21,950 bases of DNA from Deltaproteobacteria bacterium (GTDB lineage Bacteria; Desulfobacterota; GWC2-55-46), in contig JACRNN010000154.1 of the NCBI GenBank assembly GCA_016234955.1, positions 1-21,950 of the forward strand, written 5' to 3'. Numbering within the stretch: the first letter of the stretch is position 1; every line of letters begins with the position of its first letter. Of the stretch, positions 14,128 through 20,842 are shown piece after piece. A program made the position numbers and the translations under genes. Below the pieces are notes generated by a model. That model was not told the origin of the DNA. It ran no database searches and saw only the letters and a program-made list of their open reading frames with translations.

Positions 14128-15411
14128 CTATCCGTGCATCTTCACCTTGAAGGCCCCAAGGCCGGGGAATACGGCCATGGACCCGAGATCCTCCTCTATC
14201 CTCAGTAGCTGGTTGTACTTCGCGGTCCTGTCGGTCCTGGACGCGGAGCCGGTCTTTATCTGGCCCGCGTTGGTGGCAACGCTTATGTCCGCTATCGTCG
14301 AGTCCTCGGTCTCTCCGCTCCTGTGGGATATGACGGCCGTGTACCCGGCCCTCTGCGCCGTCTCCACGGCCTCAAGGGTCTCGGTGAGCGTGCCTATCTG
14401 GTTCACCTTGACGAGTATGGAGTTGCCGACGCACTCGTCTAACCCGCGCCTGAGCCTTGCCGTGTTCGTCACGAAGATGTCGTCGCCGACGAGCTGGACC
14501 TTGGACCCGACCCGCTTTGTCAGGAGCCCCCAGCCGCTCCAGTCCTCCTCGGAAAGCCCGTCCTCCACCGAGATGATCGGGTAGTCCTTGACAAGTCCCT
14601 CGATGAACTCGACCATCTCGTCGCTTGAGAGCTCCGCGCCTTCGAGGTAGTAGTCGCCCTCCCTGTAGAGCTCGCTTGCGGCGCAGTCCAGCGCAAGCAT
14701 GACGTCCTTGCCTGCCTTGTAGCCCGCGCTCCCTATGGCCTGGATTATCACCTCGACGGCCTCCCTGTTGGCCTTCAACTGCGGCGCGAACCCGCCCTCG
14801 TCCCCGACCGCGGTCAGAAGGGATTTTTTCTTGAGTATGGCCTTCAATGCGTGGAATATCTCGACCCCGGCCCTGAGCGATTCGCTGAAGCTGGGAAAGC
14901 CCGCCGGCACCACCATGAACTCCTGTATGTCGAGTGCGTTGTCCGCGTGCGCCCCGCCGTTTATGATGTTCATCATCGGGACCGGCAGCGCCCTGGCGTT
15001 CGCGCCGCCTATGTACCTGTAGAGCGGGAGCATGGAGGCCTCCGCCGCGGCCTTTGCCGTAGCCAGCGACACGCCGAGGACGGCGTTCGCGCCGAGCCTC
15101 CTTTTGTTGTCCGTGCCGTCGAGCTTTATGAGGGCGCCGTCTATGAGCGCCTGGTCGGTCGCGTCGAGCCCCTTGAGCTCCCTGGCGATCCTGTCGTTCA
15201 CGTTCTTAACGGCCTTCAGGACGCCCTTTCCGTTGAACCTGTTTTTGTCTCTGTCGCGGAGCTCCACGGCCTCGAACTTGCCGGTGGATGCCCCTGAAGG
15301 CACCGCGGCGCGGCCCATGAAGCCGCCGTCAAGCGTTACGTCCACCTCAACGGTCGGGTTCCCCCTTGAGTCGAGAATCTCTCTTGCCGACACGTCAACG
15401 ATTGTGGTCAT
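14128..15411 (-). CDS. eno: Enolase (phosphopyruvate hydratase)
   Basis: Glycolytic enzyme converting 2-phosphoglycerate to phosphoenolpyruvate. The 427 residues match the family. Key features are the mobile loop SGASTGKFEA (40s), GDEGGFAP with general acid Glu205, and the Mg2+ ligands Asp242 (LALDCAASE), Glu283 (SVEDGLSEEDW) and Asp310 (VGDDIFVTN). The catalytic base Lys335 lies in ILVKVNQIGTLTET, and SHRSGETEDSTIAD is followed by KTGSASRTDRTAKYNQLLRIE. Nothing essential is missing. The ATG has AGGAGG 5 bases upstream. The gene is transcribed away from MITE copy B, which lies about 84 bp before its start. I found no convincing promoter between them. Confidence 0.97.
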   Translation of the reverse strand: MTTIVDVSAREILDSRGNPTVEVDVTLDGGFMGRAAVPSGASTGKFEAVELRDRDKNRFNGKGVLKAVKNVNDRIARELKGLDATDQALIDGALIKLDGTDNKRRLGANAVLGVSLATAKAAAEASMLPLYRYIGGANARALPVPMMNIINGGAHADNALDIQEFMVVPAGFPSFSESLRAGVEIFHALKAILKKKSLLTAVGDEGGFAPQLKANREAVEVIIQAIGSAGYKAGKDVMLALDCAASELYREGDYYLEGAELSSDEMVEFIEGLVKDYPIISVEDGLSEEDWSGWGLLTKRVGSKVQLVGDDIFVTNTARLRRGLDECVGNSILVKVNQIGTLTETLEAVETAQRAGYTAVISHRSGETEDSTIADISVATNAGQIKTGSASRTDRTAKYNQLLRIEEDLGSMAVFPGLGAFKVKMHG

Positions 15412-15494
15412 GTCCCCTCCTGATATGTTTTGCCGATAATGGCGTATTATTGCGCGGTATTACGCGGTATTATTGATGACGCATGGAGACCTAA

Positions 15495-15635
15495 GGAAGC
15501 TCTGATTAATTATGTTTTTTGTCATTCTGAGGAAGCGTAGCGACCGAAGAATCTCGTAACTTATTGATTTTATAGACGTTGAGATTCTTCGCTTTGCTCA
15601 GAATGACATGCTATTGCGAATTAATCAGAGGTTCC
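15495..15635. mobile_element. MITE-like element, copy B (complete)
   Basis: A 141-bp palindromic element with terminal inverted repeats GGAAGCTCTGATTAATT and AATTAATCAGAGGTTCC (one mismatch). It is flanked on both sides by CTAA (15491-15494 and 15636-15639), a plausible 4-bp target duplication. The interior repeats GTCATTCTGAG and GAAGAATCTC in inverted form, so each strand could fold into one long hairpin. It matches copy A at 5709-5841 almost perfectly. No ORF; a transposase would act in trans. Confidence 0.85.
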
Positions 15636-15719
15636 CTAATTATACGTCCCATTGGAAAAAAAGCAAGGCAAAAGGGCCAAAGGCGCGCAGGCCGCCGCCG
15701 TCAGCGCCGAAAAATCATC

Positions 15720-15748
15720 TTGAACCGCCTGTAGTTTACGGCTAATAT
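15720..15748 (+). promoter_or_regulatory. Promoter of the Na/Pi cotransporter-like gene
   Basis: TTGAAC (15720-15725), a 17-base spacer and TAATAT (15743-15748). The start of transcription would be near 15755, upstream of both candidate start codons (15768 and 15837). Confidence 0.55.
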
Positions 15749-15836
15749 AGGATGGTAGCCAGCCTTCATGGGGTGCGCTTTCAGGAGGCGTATCCCGGCA
15801 TCTTCGGTCAGCCCCTATTCTACACCAGCCTCTTAT

Positions 15837-17453
15837 ATGACAACTACCTTCATCCTAAGCTTTTTCGGCGGGGTAATGCTTCTGCTCTACGGCATGAGGC
15901 TTGCCGGAGAGGGCCTGCAAAAATCCGCCGGCGCAAGGCTGAGGTCCATGCTGCTCACCGCCACCAGCAACCGCTTCAAGGGCGTTGGCATCGGCGCTGT
16001 CATCACCTCGCTCCTGCAGAGCTCGAGCACCACGACGGTGCTGCTCGTGGGTTTTGTCGGGGCCGGGCTCCTGGGCCTCAGGGACACCATGGGGGTCATC
16101 CTCGGCGCGGACATCGGCACCACGCTTACGGTCCAGCTCATAGCCTTCAACGTCTACGACTACGCTATCGGGCTGATAGGCGTCGGCATATTCATAATGA
16201 TCGTCAGCGGCAGGGGGACCGCCAGGGCGATAGGCCAGGTGGTCCTCGGCTTCGGCTTCATATTCTACGCCACCAGGACGCTCATATTCACGTTCAACCC
16301 GCTCACGCAGAACCCGTTGCTCAAGGACGCCATCCTGAGCTTCAGCTCCGACCCGTTCGCGGGCATTATAGTCTCGGCCTTTCTCACGGCGCTCCTTCAG
16401 AGCAGCGCGGCCACCCTGGGGCTCGCCATATCGGCGGCCCACTCGGGGCTACTCACCCTGGATGCCGCCATGCCGATAGTGCTCGGGGCCAACATCGGCA
16501 CCTGCGTGCCAGCGGTGCTCGCCTCGTTCGGGGCTACGGTCGACGCCAGGAGGGTCGCCCTTGCCCATATCCTCTTCAAGGTGGCCGGGGTGGTGGTGGT
16601 GCTCCCGTTCCTCGGCCTTTTCACGCATCTCGTCGGGGCCTCGGCAGGGGAGCTACCGAGGCGGGTGGCCAACGCCCATACGTTCTTCAACATCGCCATA
16701 GCCGTGCTCTGCCTGCCGTTCACCGTGCCATTCACCAACCTCATCAAGCTCATCATGCCGGAGCGGGAGGGCGCGGAACGGTTCGGGCCCATGTACCTCG
16801 ACCCCATAGTGCTCGCCACCCCCTCGCTCGCCCTCGTGCAGGCCGCGAGGGAGGCGCTGCGCTCCGCCGATATCGCCGAGGATATGATCAAGAAGTCGAT
16901 AACGGTCTTCCAGAAAAACGACATGGCGCTCCTTGAGAAGGTGGAGGAGATGGACGACGACATAGACCTCCTTGACAGGGAGGTAAAGCTCTATCTGACG
17001 AAGCTCTCCAGGGAGGGCCTCACCGAGGAGCAGGCCAGGAGGGAGATGGAGATAATACTATTTTCAAGCTACATGGAGTCCATAGGGGACGTGATAGACA
17101 AGAACCTGATGGAGCTTGCCCGGAAGAAGATAAGGGGAGGGCTCTCGTTCTCCGTCGAGGGGATGAAGGAGATAGAGCAGATACACCAGAAGATAATAGA
17201 GAACTTCGAGCTCGGGGTGGCCGCCTTTGCCGGGAGCGACGCTGACCTGGCCAGGAAGCTCATTGGCCGCAAGGGCAAGCTCTCGGAGCTGGAGATGGAG
17301 TACCGCCAGGCCCACCTGAACCGTCTGCGCAAGGGGCTCAGGGAGTCGATAGACACGAGCTCCATACACCTGGACCTGCTGACCAACCTCAAGAGGATAA
17401 ACTCATATGTCACGAACGTTGCTTACCAGATAGTGGAGAAGCGCAAGGAGTGA
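15837..17453 (+). CDS. Na/Pi cotransporter family protein with C-terminal PhoU-like domain
   Basis: A 538-residue membrane protein of the NptA/YjbB-like Na+/phosphate cotransporter family. The N-terminal about 320 residues are hydrophobic with the duplicated QSS motif of the family: LLQSSSTTTVLLVGFVGAG in the first half and LLQSSAATLGLAISAAHSG in the second, each followed by a GANIGT/GADIGT loop. From about 345 on the protein is soluble and helical (AREALRSADIAEDMIKKS ... EKVEEMDDDIDLLDREVKLYL), resembling PhoU. I start at ATG 15837 because MTTTFILSFFGGVMLLLYGMRLAGEGL aligns with the family start. The frame also allows ATG 15768, adding 23 residues without family resemblance. Neither has a strong ribosome-binding site. 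The substrate is inferred from family, not shown. Confidence 0.87.
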   Translation: MTTTFILSFFGGVMLLLYGMRLAGEGLQKSAGARLRSMLLTATSNRFKGVGIGAVITSLLQSSSTTTVLLVGFVGAGLLGLRDTMGVILGADIGTTLTVQLIAFNVYDYAIGLIGVGIFIMIVSGRGTARAIGQVVLGFGFIFYATRTLIFTFNPLTQNPLLKDAILSFSSDPFAGIIVSAFLTALLQSSAATLGLAISAAHSGLLTLDAAMPIVLGANIGTCVPAVLASFGATVDARRVALAHILFKVAGVVVVLPFLGLFTHLVGASAGELPRRVANAHTFFNIAIAVLCLPFTVPFTNLIKLIMPEREGAERFGPMYLDPIVLATPSLALVQAAREALRSADIAEDMIKKSITVFQKNDMALLEKVEEMDDDIDLLDREVKLYLTKLSREGLTEEQARREMEIILFSSYMESIGDVIDKNLMELARKKIRGGLSFSVEGMKEIEQIHQKIIENFELGVAAFAGSDADLARKLIGRKGKLSELEMEYRQAHLNRLRKGLRESIDTSSIHLDLLTNLKRINSYVTNVAYQIVEKRKE

Positions 17454-17470
17454 TAAGCCCGCACCGCGCC

Positions 17471-17498
17471 TTGCGCGCGGGCGGTTATGGGGTATAAT
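17471..17498 (+). promoter_or_regulatory. Promoter of sthA
   Basis: TTGCGC (17471-17476), a 16-base spacer and a perfect TATAAT (17493-17498), 18 bases before the ATG. The -35 lies in a hairpin-forming stretch (GCCCGC at about 17458, GCGGGC near 17477) that could also serve as the end of the upstream transcript. Confidence 0.6.
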
Positions 17499-17516
17499 GA
17501 TTAAGGACGATGCGCC

Positions 17517-18905
17517 ATGCAGAGATACGACGTTCTGGTCATAGGATCGGGGCCCGGAGGGCAGAAGGCCGCCATCCAGGCCGCAAAGCTCGGGAAAAAG
17601 GTCGCCATCATAGAGCGAAGCCCTTTTGTCGGAGGCGCCGGGATACACACCGGGACCCTGCCGAGCAAGACCCTGCGTGAGACGGCGCTCTTTTTCTCCG
17701 GCTTCAAGCAGAGGGCGGTCTTCGGCTCGATGCTGACCCTCGGCAGGGACGTCGCCCTGGGCGAGCTGATGCACAGGAAGACCGAGGTTATGCGCAAGCA
17801 GATGGAGACCGTGCTGGAGCAGTTCACCCGCAACGACGTGGAGATGATCTACGGGGAGGCCTCGTTCGTCGATGAGCACACGCTCCAGGTGAATAAAGGC
17901 GGCGGCGAGGGCTCGCGGGCAGGCGCCGGGGTGATCGTCATAGCCGCGGGCACCAGCCCGGCGAGGCCGCCGGACGTGCCGTTCGACTCGGAGCACATCC
18001 ACGACAGCGACACCATACTGAAGCTCGACCGCATACCGAACAGCATGACCGTCATAGGCGGCGGCGTGATAGGGTGCGAGTACGCGTGCATATTCGCCGC
18101 CCTCGGCGTGAAGATAAACCTCGTGGAGAGAAAGCCCGGGCTACTCTCTTTCGCCGACGAGGAGATGGTGACGAGCCTCATGTACTGGATGAGGCACAGC
18201 GGGGTTACCCTACGGCTCGGCGAGGAGGTTGTTGGGATAAGGACGGAGGGGCCCGGCAGGGTAGTGACCGGCCTGAAGAGCGGCAAGAAGATAGTATCTG
18301 AGAAGCTCCTCTATACGATGGGCAGGGTGGGCAACACCGGGGCCCTCAACCTCGAGGCCATAGGCATGGAGCCCGGCGAGCGCGGCCTCCTGAAGGTGAA
18401 CGGGGGCTTTCAGACCGCGATACCGCATATATACGCCATCGGGGACGTCATAGGGTTCCCGTCGCTCGCGTCCACCTCAATGGAGCAGGGCAGGCGCGCC
18501 GTCTGCAACGCCTTCCAGAAGGAGGGTGTGACCTGCGAGGTAACGGGGCATCTGCCCTTCGGCATATACACCATACCGGAAATATCGATGGTCGGGGAGA
18601 CCGAAGAGGGCCTCACGCAAAAGGCCATCCCATACGAGGTCGGCTGCGCGTACTTCCAGGACGTGGCGAGGGGGCAGATAATAGGCGAGGCGCACGGCAT
18701 GGTCAAGCTCATATTCCACAGGGAGACCAGAAGGCTCCTGGGCGTGCACATAGTCGGGGAGAAGGCCTCCGAGCTGATACACATAGGCCAGGCGGTGCTC
18801 AACTACGGCGGGCCGGTGGATTACTTCAAGGACGCGGTCTTCAACTACCCGACCCTTACCGACGCATACAAGGAGGCGGCGCTGAACGGGATCAACAAAC
18901 TGTAG
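17517..18905 (+). CDS. sthA: Soluble pyridine nucleotide transhydrogenase-like flavoprotein (SthA)
   Basis: A 462-residue FAD enzyme of the pyridine nucleotide-disulfide oxidoreductase family. Such enzymes move reducing equivalents between NADPH and NAD+. The FAD loop GSGPGG (10-15) and NAD(P) loop GGGVIG are present, with the second FAD segment YAIGDVIGFPSLASTS. The redox-disulfide box of lipoamide dehydrogenases (GGTCxNxGCxPSK) is replaced by GGAGIHTGTLPSKTLRE, with no Cys pair. SthA proteins also lack a redox-active disulfide here, and the C-terminal NYPTLTDAYKEAALNGINKL matches them. AAGGA lies 9 bases before the ATG. It is followed after 68 bp by wrbA, a second pyridine-nucleotide/flavin enzyme, possibly in the same transcript. 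A different disulfide-free paralogue remains possible. Confidence 0.9.
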   Translation: MQRYDVLVIGSGPGGQKAAIQAAKLGKKVAIIERSPFVGGAGIHTGTLPSKTLRETALFFSGFKQRAVFGSMLTLGRDVALGELMHRKTEVMRKQMETVLEQFTRNDVEMIYGEASFVDEHTLQVNKGGGEGSRAGAGVIVIAAGTSPARPPDVPFDSEHIHDSDTILKLDRIPNSMTVIGGGVIGCEYACIFAALGVKINLVERKPGLLSFADEEMVTSLMYWMRHSGVTLRLGEEVVGIRTEGPGRVVTGLKSGKKIVSEKLLYTMGRVGNTGALNLEAIGMEPGERGLLKVNGGFQTAIPHIYAIGDVIGFPSLASTSMEQGRRAVCNAFQKEGVTCEVTGHLPFGIYTIPEISMVGETEEGLTQKAIPYEVGCAYFQDVARGQIIGEAHGMVKLIFHRETRRLLGVHIVGEKASELIHIGQAVLNYGGPVDYFKDAVFNYPTLTDAYKEAALNGINKL

Positions 18906-18973
18906 CCTCCGCGCGCCGCGGCATATGGCCGTGCGCGGCCGGCTGAGGCGAAAAGCCCAAAGGGGGTGGACCT

Positions 18974-19588
18974 ATGAAGGTGAACGTTATCTTCCACAGC
19001 CTCTACGGCCACGTATTCAGGATGGCTGAGGCGGTGGCCGAAGGCGCCAGGGGGGTGGAAGGCGCGCAGGTGAAGTTATTGCAGGTGAGGGAGACGCTCC
19101 CGGACGATGTCATCGCAAAGATGAACGCGACCGAGGCGCGCAAGCAGTTCGCGCACGTGCCGGTCGCCACTCTCGATGACCTGAGCGAGGCCGATGCGCT
19201 GATATTCGGCACCCCTACGCGTTTCGGGAACATGTCCGCCGAGATGAGGGCCTTTCTCGATTCAACCGGCGCCCTCTGGGCCAAGGGCGCCCTCATAGGA
19301 AAGGCCGGGAGCGTCTTTGTCTCCACCGCCACTCAGCACGGCGGGCAGGAGTCCACGATATTGAGCTTCCATACCACGCTCCTGCACCACGGCATGGTGA
19401 TAGTGGGTATGCCTTACTCGGAGGCGCGCCAGATGACCATAAGCGAGATATCGGGCGGCAGCCCCTACGGCGCCACCACCATAGCCGGCCCGGCCGGAGA
19501 TAGACAGCCGAGCGCGAACGAGCTTGCAATGGCCGGGTTCCAGGGCGCTCACGTGGCCGCGATAGCCAAAAAACTCTCCTCTAAATGA
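18974..19588 (+). CDS. wrbA: NAD(P)H:quinone oxidoreductase WrbA
   Basis: A 204-residue flavodoxin-fold FMN enzyme that reduces quinones by two electrons, limiting semiquinone formation. Typical segments are HSLYGHVFRMAEAVAEGA (FMN phosphate loop; many family members have YSxxGH/YGH here), the insertion KQFAHVPVATLDDLSEADALIFGTPTRFGNMSAEMRAFLDSTG, and FVSTATQHGGQESTILSFHTTLLHHGMVIVG. Near the end is GGSPYGATTIAGPAGDRQPS, strongly characteristic of WrbA. GGGGGTGG lies about 6 bases before the ATG. It follows sthA after 68 bp. Confidence 0.95.
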   Translation: MKVNVIFHSLYGHVFRMAEAVAEGARGVEGAQVKLLQVRETLPDDVIAKMNATEARKQFAHVPVATLDDLSEADALIFGTPTRFGNMSAEMRAFLDSTGALWAKGALIGKAGSVFVSTATQHGGQESTILSFHTTLLHHGMVIVGMPYSEARQMTISEISGGSPYGATTIAGPAGDRQPSANELAMAGFQGAHVAAIAKKLSSK

Positions 19589-19830
19589 CAGGGCTCGCGC
19601 CGGGGATTTGACATTCCCCGATTATCTGCAATACTTGTCTATGCGGCAATGGACCGGGGCTTAAGACCCAGGGGGTTTCGGCACGCTGTAAAGTAAACCC
19701 ACCATTGGACCGTTTGCAGAAGACCCCTTTGAAAAATCCCCCTCAGTCCCCCTTTTTCAAAGGGGGAGGATAAGGAATCCTTAGACCCCGAAGGATCCGA
19801 TTAAAAAAACCTGAATAAGGAGGTGGGGCC
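19589..19830. other. Intergenic region wrbA / Cys-rich gene
   Basis: These 242 bases contain the 13-bp inverted repeat at 19724-19765 (listed separately). A second hairpin-like pair GGAATCCTT/AAGGATCC lies near 19774-19798. The strong ribosome-binding site AAGGAGGTGGGG for the small gene follows. No other coding region is evident and no clear promoter was found. Confidence 0.55.
19724..19765. repeat. CCCCTTTGAAAAA inverted-repeat element
   Basis: CCCCTTTGAAAAA (19724-19736) pairs perfectly with TTTTTCAAAGGGG (19753-19765), a 13-bp stem around a C-rich 16-base loop. Sequences of this kind (Cs, TTTGAAAAAGGGGG) recur as intergenic repeats in many bacteria, from memory. It could also act as a terminator of sthA-wrbA, but the stem is not followed by a T-run. 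Confidence 0.6.
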
Positions 19831-19944
19831 ATGTGCCAGACATGCGGATGCGATCCATGTAGCAAGTGCGGCGCTCCAATAAAGAACGGCGTATGCTCAG
19901 GGTGCAGCAAGAAGTCTTCCGAATGCACGTGCAAAAGGAAGTGA
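19831..19944 (+). CDS. Cysteine-rich miniprotein (37 aa), probable metal-binding
   Basis: A 37-codon gene with an excellent ribosome-binding site (AAGGAGGTGGGG, about 4-6 bases before the ATG). The residues are MCQTCGCDPCSKCGAPIKNG then VCSGCSKKSSECTCKRK. Nine are Cys (positions 2, 5, 7, 10, 13, 22, 25, 32, 34), with CxxCxC, CxxC, CSGC and CTC arrangements. The pattern CxxCG...CxGC suits a zinc-ribbon or metallothionein-like fold, with binding of Zn2+ or Cu+ as inference. There is no signal peptide or membrane segment. It lies in the same direction between wrbA and the hydrolase gene, whose start follows 34 bp downstream. I do not recognise a named family. I am confident it is a gene, not of its function. 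Confidence 0.72.
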   Translation: MCQTCGCDPCSKCGAPIKNGVCSGCSKKSSECTCKRK

Positions 19945-19978
19945 TCCGTCCGTAGCAATAGGCGGAGAAAGGAATTGT

Positions 19979-20641
19979 GTGAAAATGGCCATGAAAGCCG
20001 TTGTCGCGGATGAGAAACTCGTCCACATCAAGGCCGGGGGGGTCAGGCTTGAGGGCGCGCTCGCCGTACCCGCAGGAGCCCGCGGCATTGCGCTCTTCGC
20101 GCATGGAAGCGGGAGCTCACGCAAGAGCCCGAGGAACAACTTCGTCGCGCAGGTGCTCCAGAAGGCGGGGCTCGCCACACTCCTGATGGACCTCCTCACG
20201 CGCGAGGAGGACCTCGACTACGAAAGACGCTTCGACATAGACCTGCTCGCCGACCGGCTCAGGGACGCTACCGTCTGGGTCGAAAAGGAGGGGGAGACAT
20301 CGGGCCTCAAGATAGGCTACTTCGGCGCGAGTACCGGGGCCGCGGCCGCGATAAAAGCGGCGGTGGAGGAAGGCGCGTCGATAGGCGCGATAGTGTCGCG
20401 CGGCGGCAGGCCCGACCTCGCCCAGGACTCGCTTGCGGCGCTCAAGGCCCCGATACTCCTTATAGTAGGAGGCAGGGACGATATCGTGGTGGAGCTGAAC
20501 CGCAAGGCGTACTCGATGATCGGGTGCGAAAAGGAGCTTGTGATAGTGCCGGGGGCCACGCATCTCTTCGAGGAGCCTGGCACGCTTGAGGAGGCCGCAA
20601 ACCACGCCGCGCTCTGGTTCAAGGAGCACATCGGCCGGTAA
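19979..20641 (+). CDS. Alpha/beta hydrolase, dienelactone-hydrolase-like
   Basis: A 220-residue soluble alpha/beta-hydrolase of the type often labelled dienelactone hydrolase family. The catalytic triad is visible: Ser118 in FGASTGAAAA (nucleophile elbow GxSxG), Asp167 or 168 in GGRDDIVVE and His195 in PGATHLFEEPG. FAHGSGSS near residue 40 forms the oxyanion loop. True dienelactone hydrolase has Cys as nucleophile, so Ser here argues for a general esterase or lipase-like activity; the substrate is unknown. The start is GTG 19979 with GAGAAAGGA 5 bases upstream. ATG 19985 and 19991 are later alternatives in the same frame. It lies 34 bp after the Cys-rich gene and may share its transcript. Confidence 0.85.
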   Translation: MKMAMKAVVADEKLVHIKAGGVRLEGALAVPAGARGIALFAHGSGSSRKSPRNNFVAQVLQKAGLATLLMDLLTREEDLDYERRFDIDLLADRLRDATVWVEKEGETSGLKIGYFGASTGAAAAIKAAVEEGASIGAIVSRGGRPDLAQDSLAALKAPILLIVGGRDDIVVELNRKAYSMIGCEKELVIVPGATHLFEEPGTLEEAANHAALWFKEHIGR

Positions 20642-20691
20642 AAGGGCCGGTATGGTTCCGCCGTCTCGACCGCAATGAAAATCTCTGGTTG

Positions 20692-20721
20692 AAGCTCCCC
20701 GCGGCTTACCGCGGGGAGCTT
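20692..20721. repeat. Palindromic repeat U, copy 2
   Basis: A perfect 13-bp stem: AAGCTCCCCGCGG (20692-20704), loop CTTA, CCGCGGGGAGCTT (20709-20721). Its left arm TTGAAGCTCCCCGC matches copy 1 at 14030. It lies 50 bp past the hydrolase stop. Confidence 0.75.
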
Positions 20722-20760
20722 GAAGGGGCGTGGATATCGCGTTATAACGCTGGTTCATGT

Positions 20761-20793
20761 ATGCCCCGTGGTTGCCCTCACAGGGGGCATTTT
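20761..20793 (+). terminator. Rho-independent terminator-like hairpin after the hydrolase gene
   Basis: ATGCCCC (20761-20767) pairs with GGGGCAT (20784-20790), extended inward by GTG/CAC with a two-base bulge, and is followed by TTTT. It is the best U-tailed hairpin in the window and would end plus-strand transcription of the Cys-rich/hydrolase genes before convergent glgB. Confidence 0.6.
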
Positions 20794-20842
20794 CCAGACG
20801 GGATAAAAGCGGGACAACCCCTCCGGCAAGGCCCTGCGCCCT

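Larger units (their letters stand above)
15412..15836. other. Divergent intergenic region eno / Na-Pi cotransporter
   Basis: It holds the eno ribosome-binding site and an AT/GC direct repeat GCGGTATTAcGCGGTATTATTG near 15454-15475. MITE copy B and the promoter for the transporter are also here (listed separately). The remaining bases (about 15640-15720) show no ORF and only a short GC-rich stretch. Confidence 0.6.

Noticed and set aside
15752..16936. 394-codon open frame overlapping the transporter gene
   Set aside because: The translation is His/Arg/Pro-rich, typical of a frame-shifted GC-rich gene, while the other frame gives a clear membrane protein.
17641..17678. SthA lacking the Cys pair read as an inactivated lipoamide dehydrogenase
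   Set aside because: The replacement HTGTLPSK and the C-terminal NYPTLTDAYKEAALNG fit the soluble transhydrogenase family, in which the redox disulfide is naturally absent.
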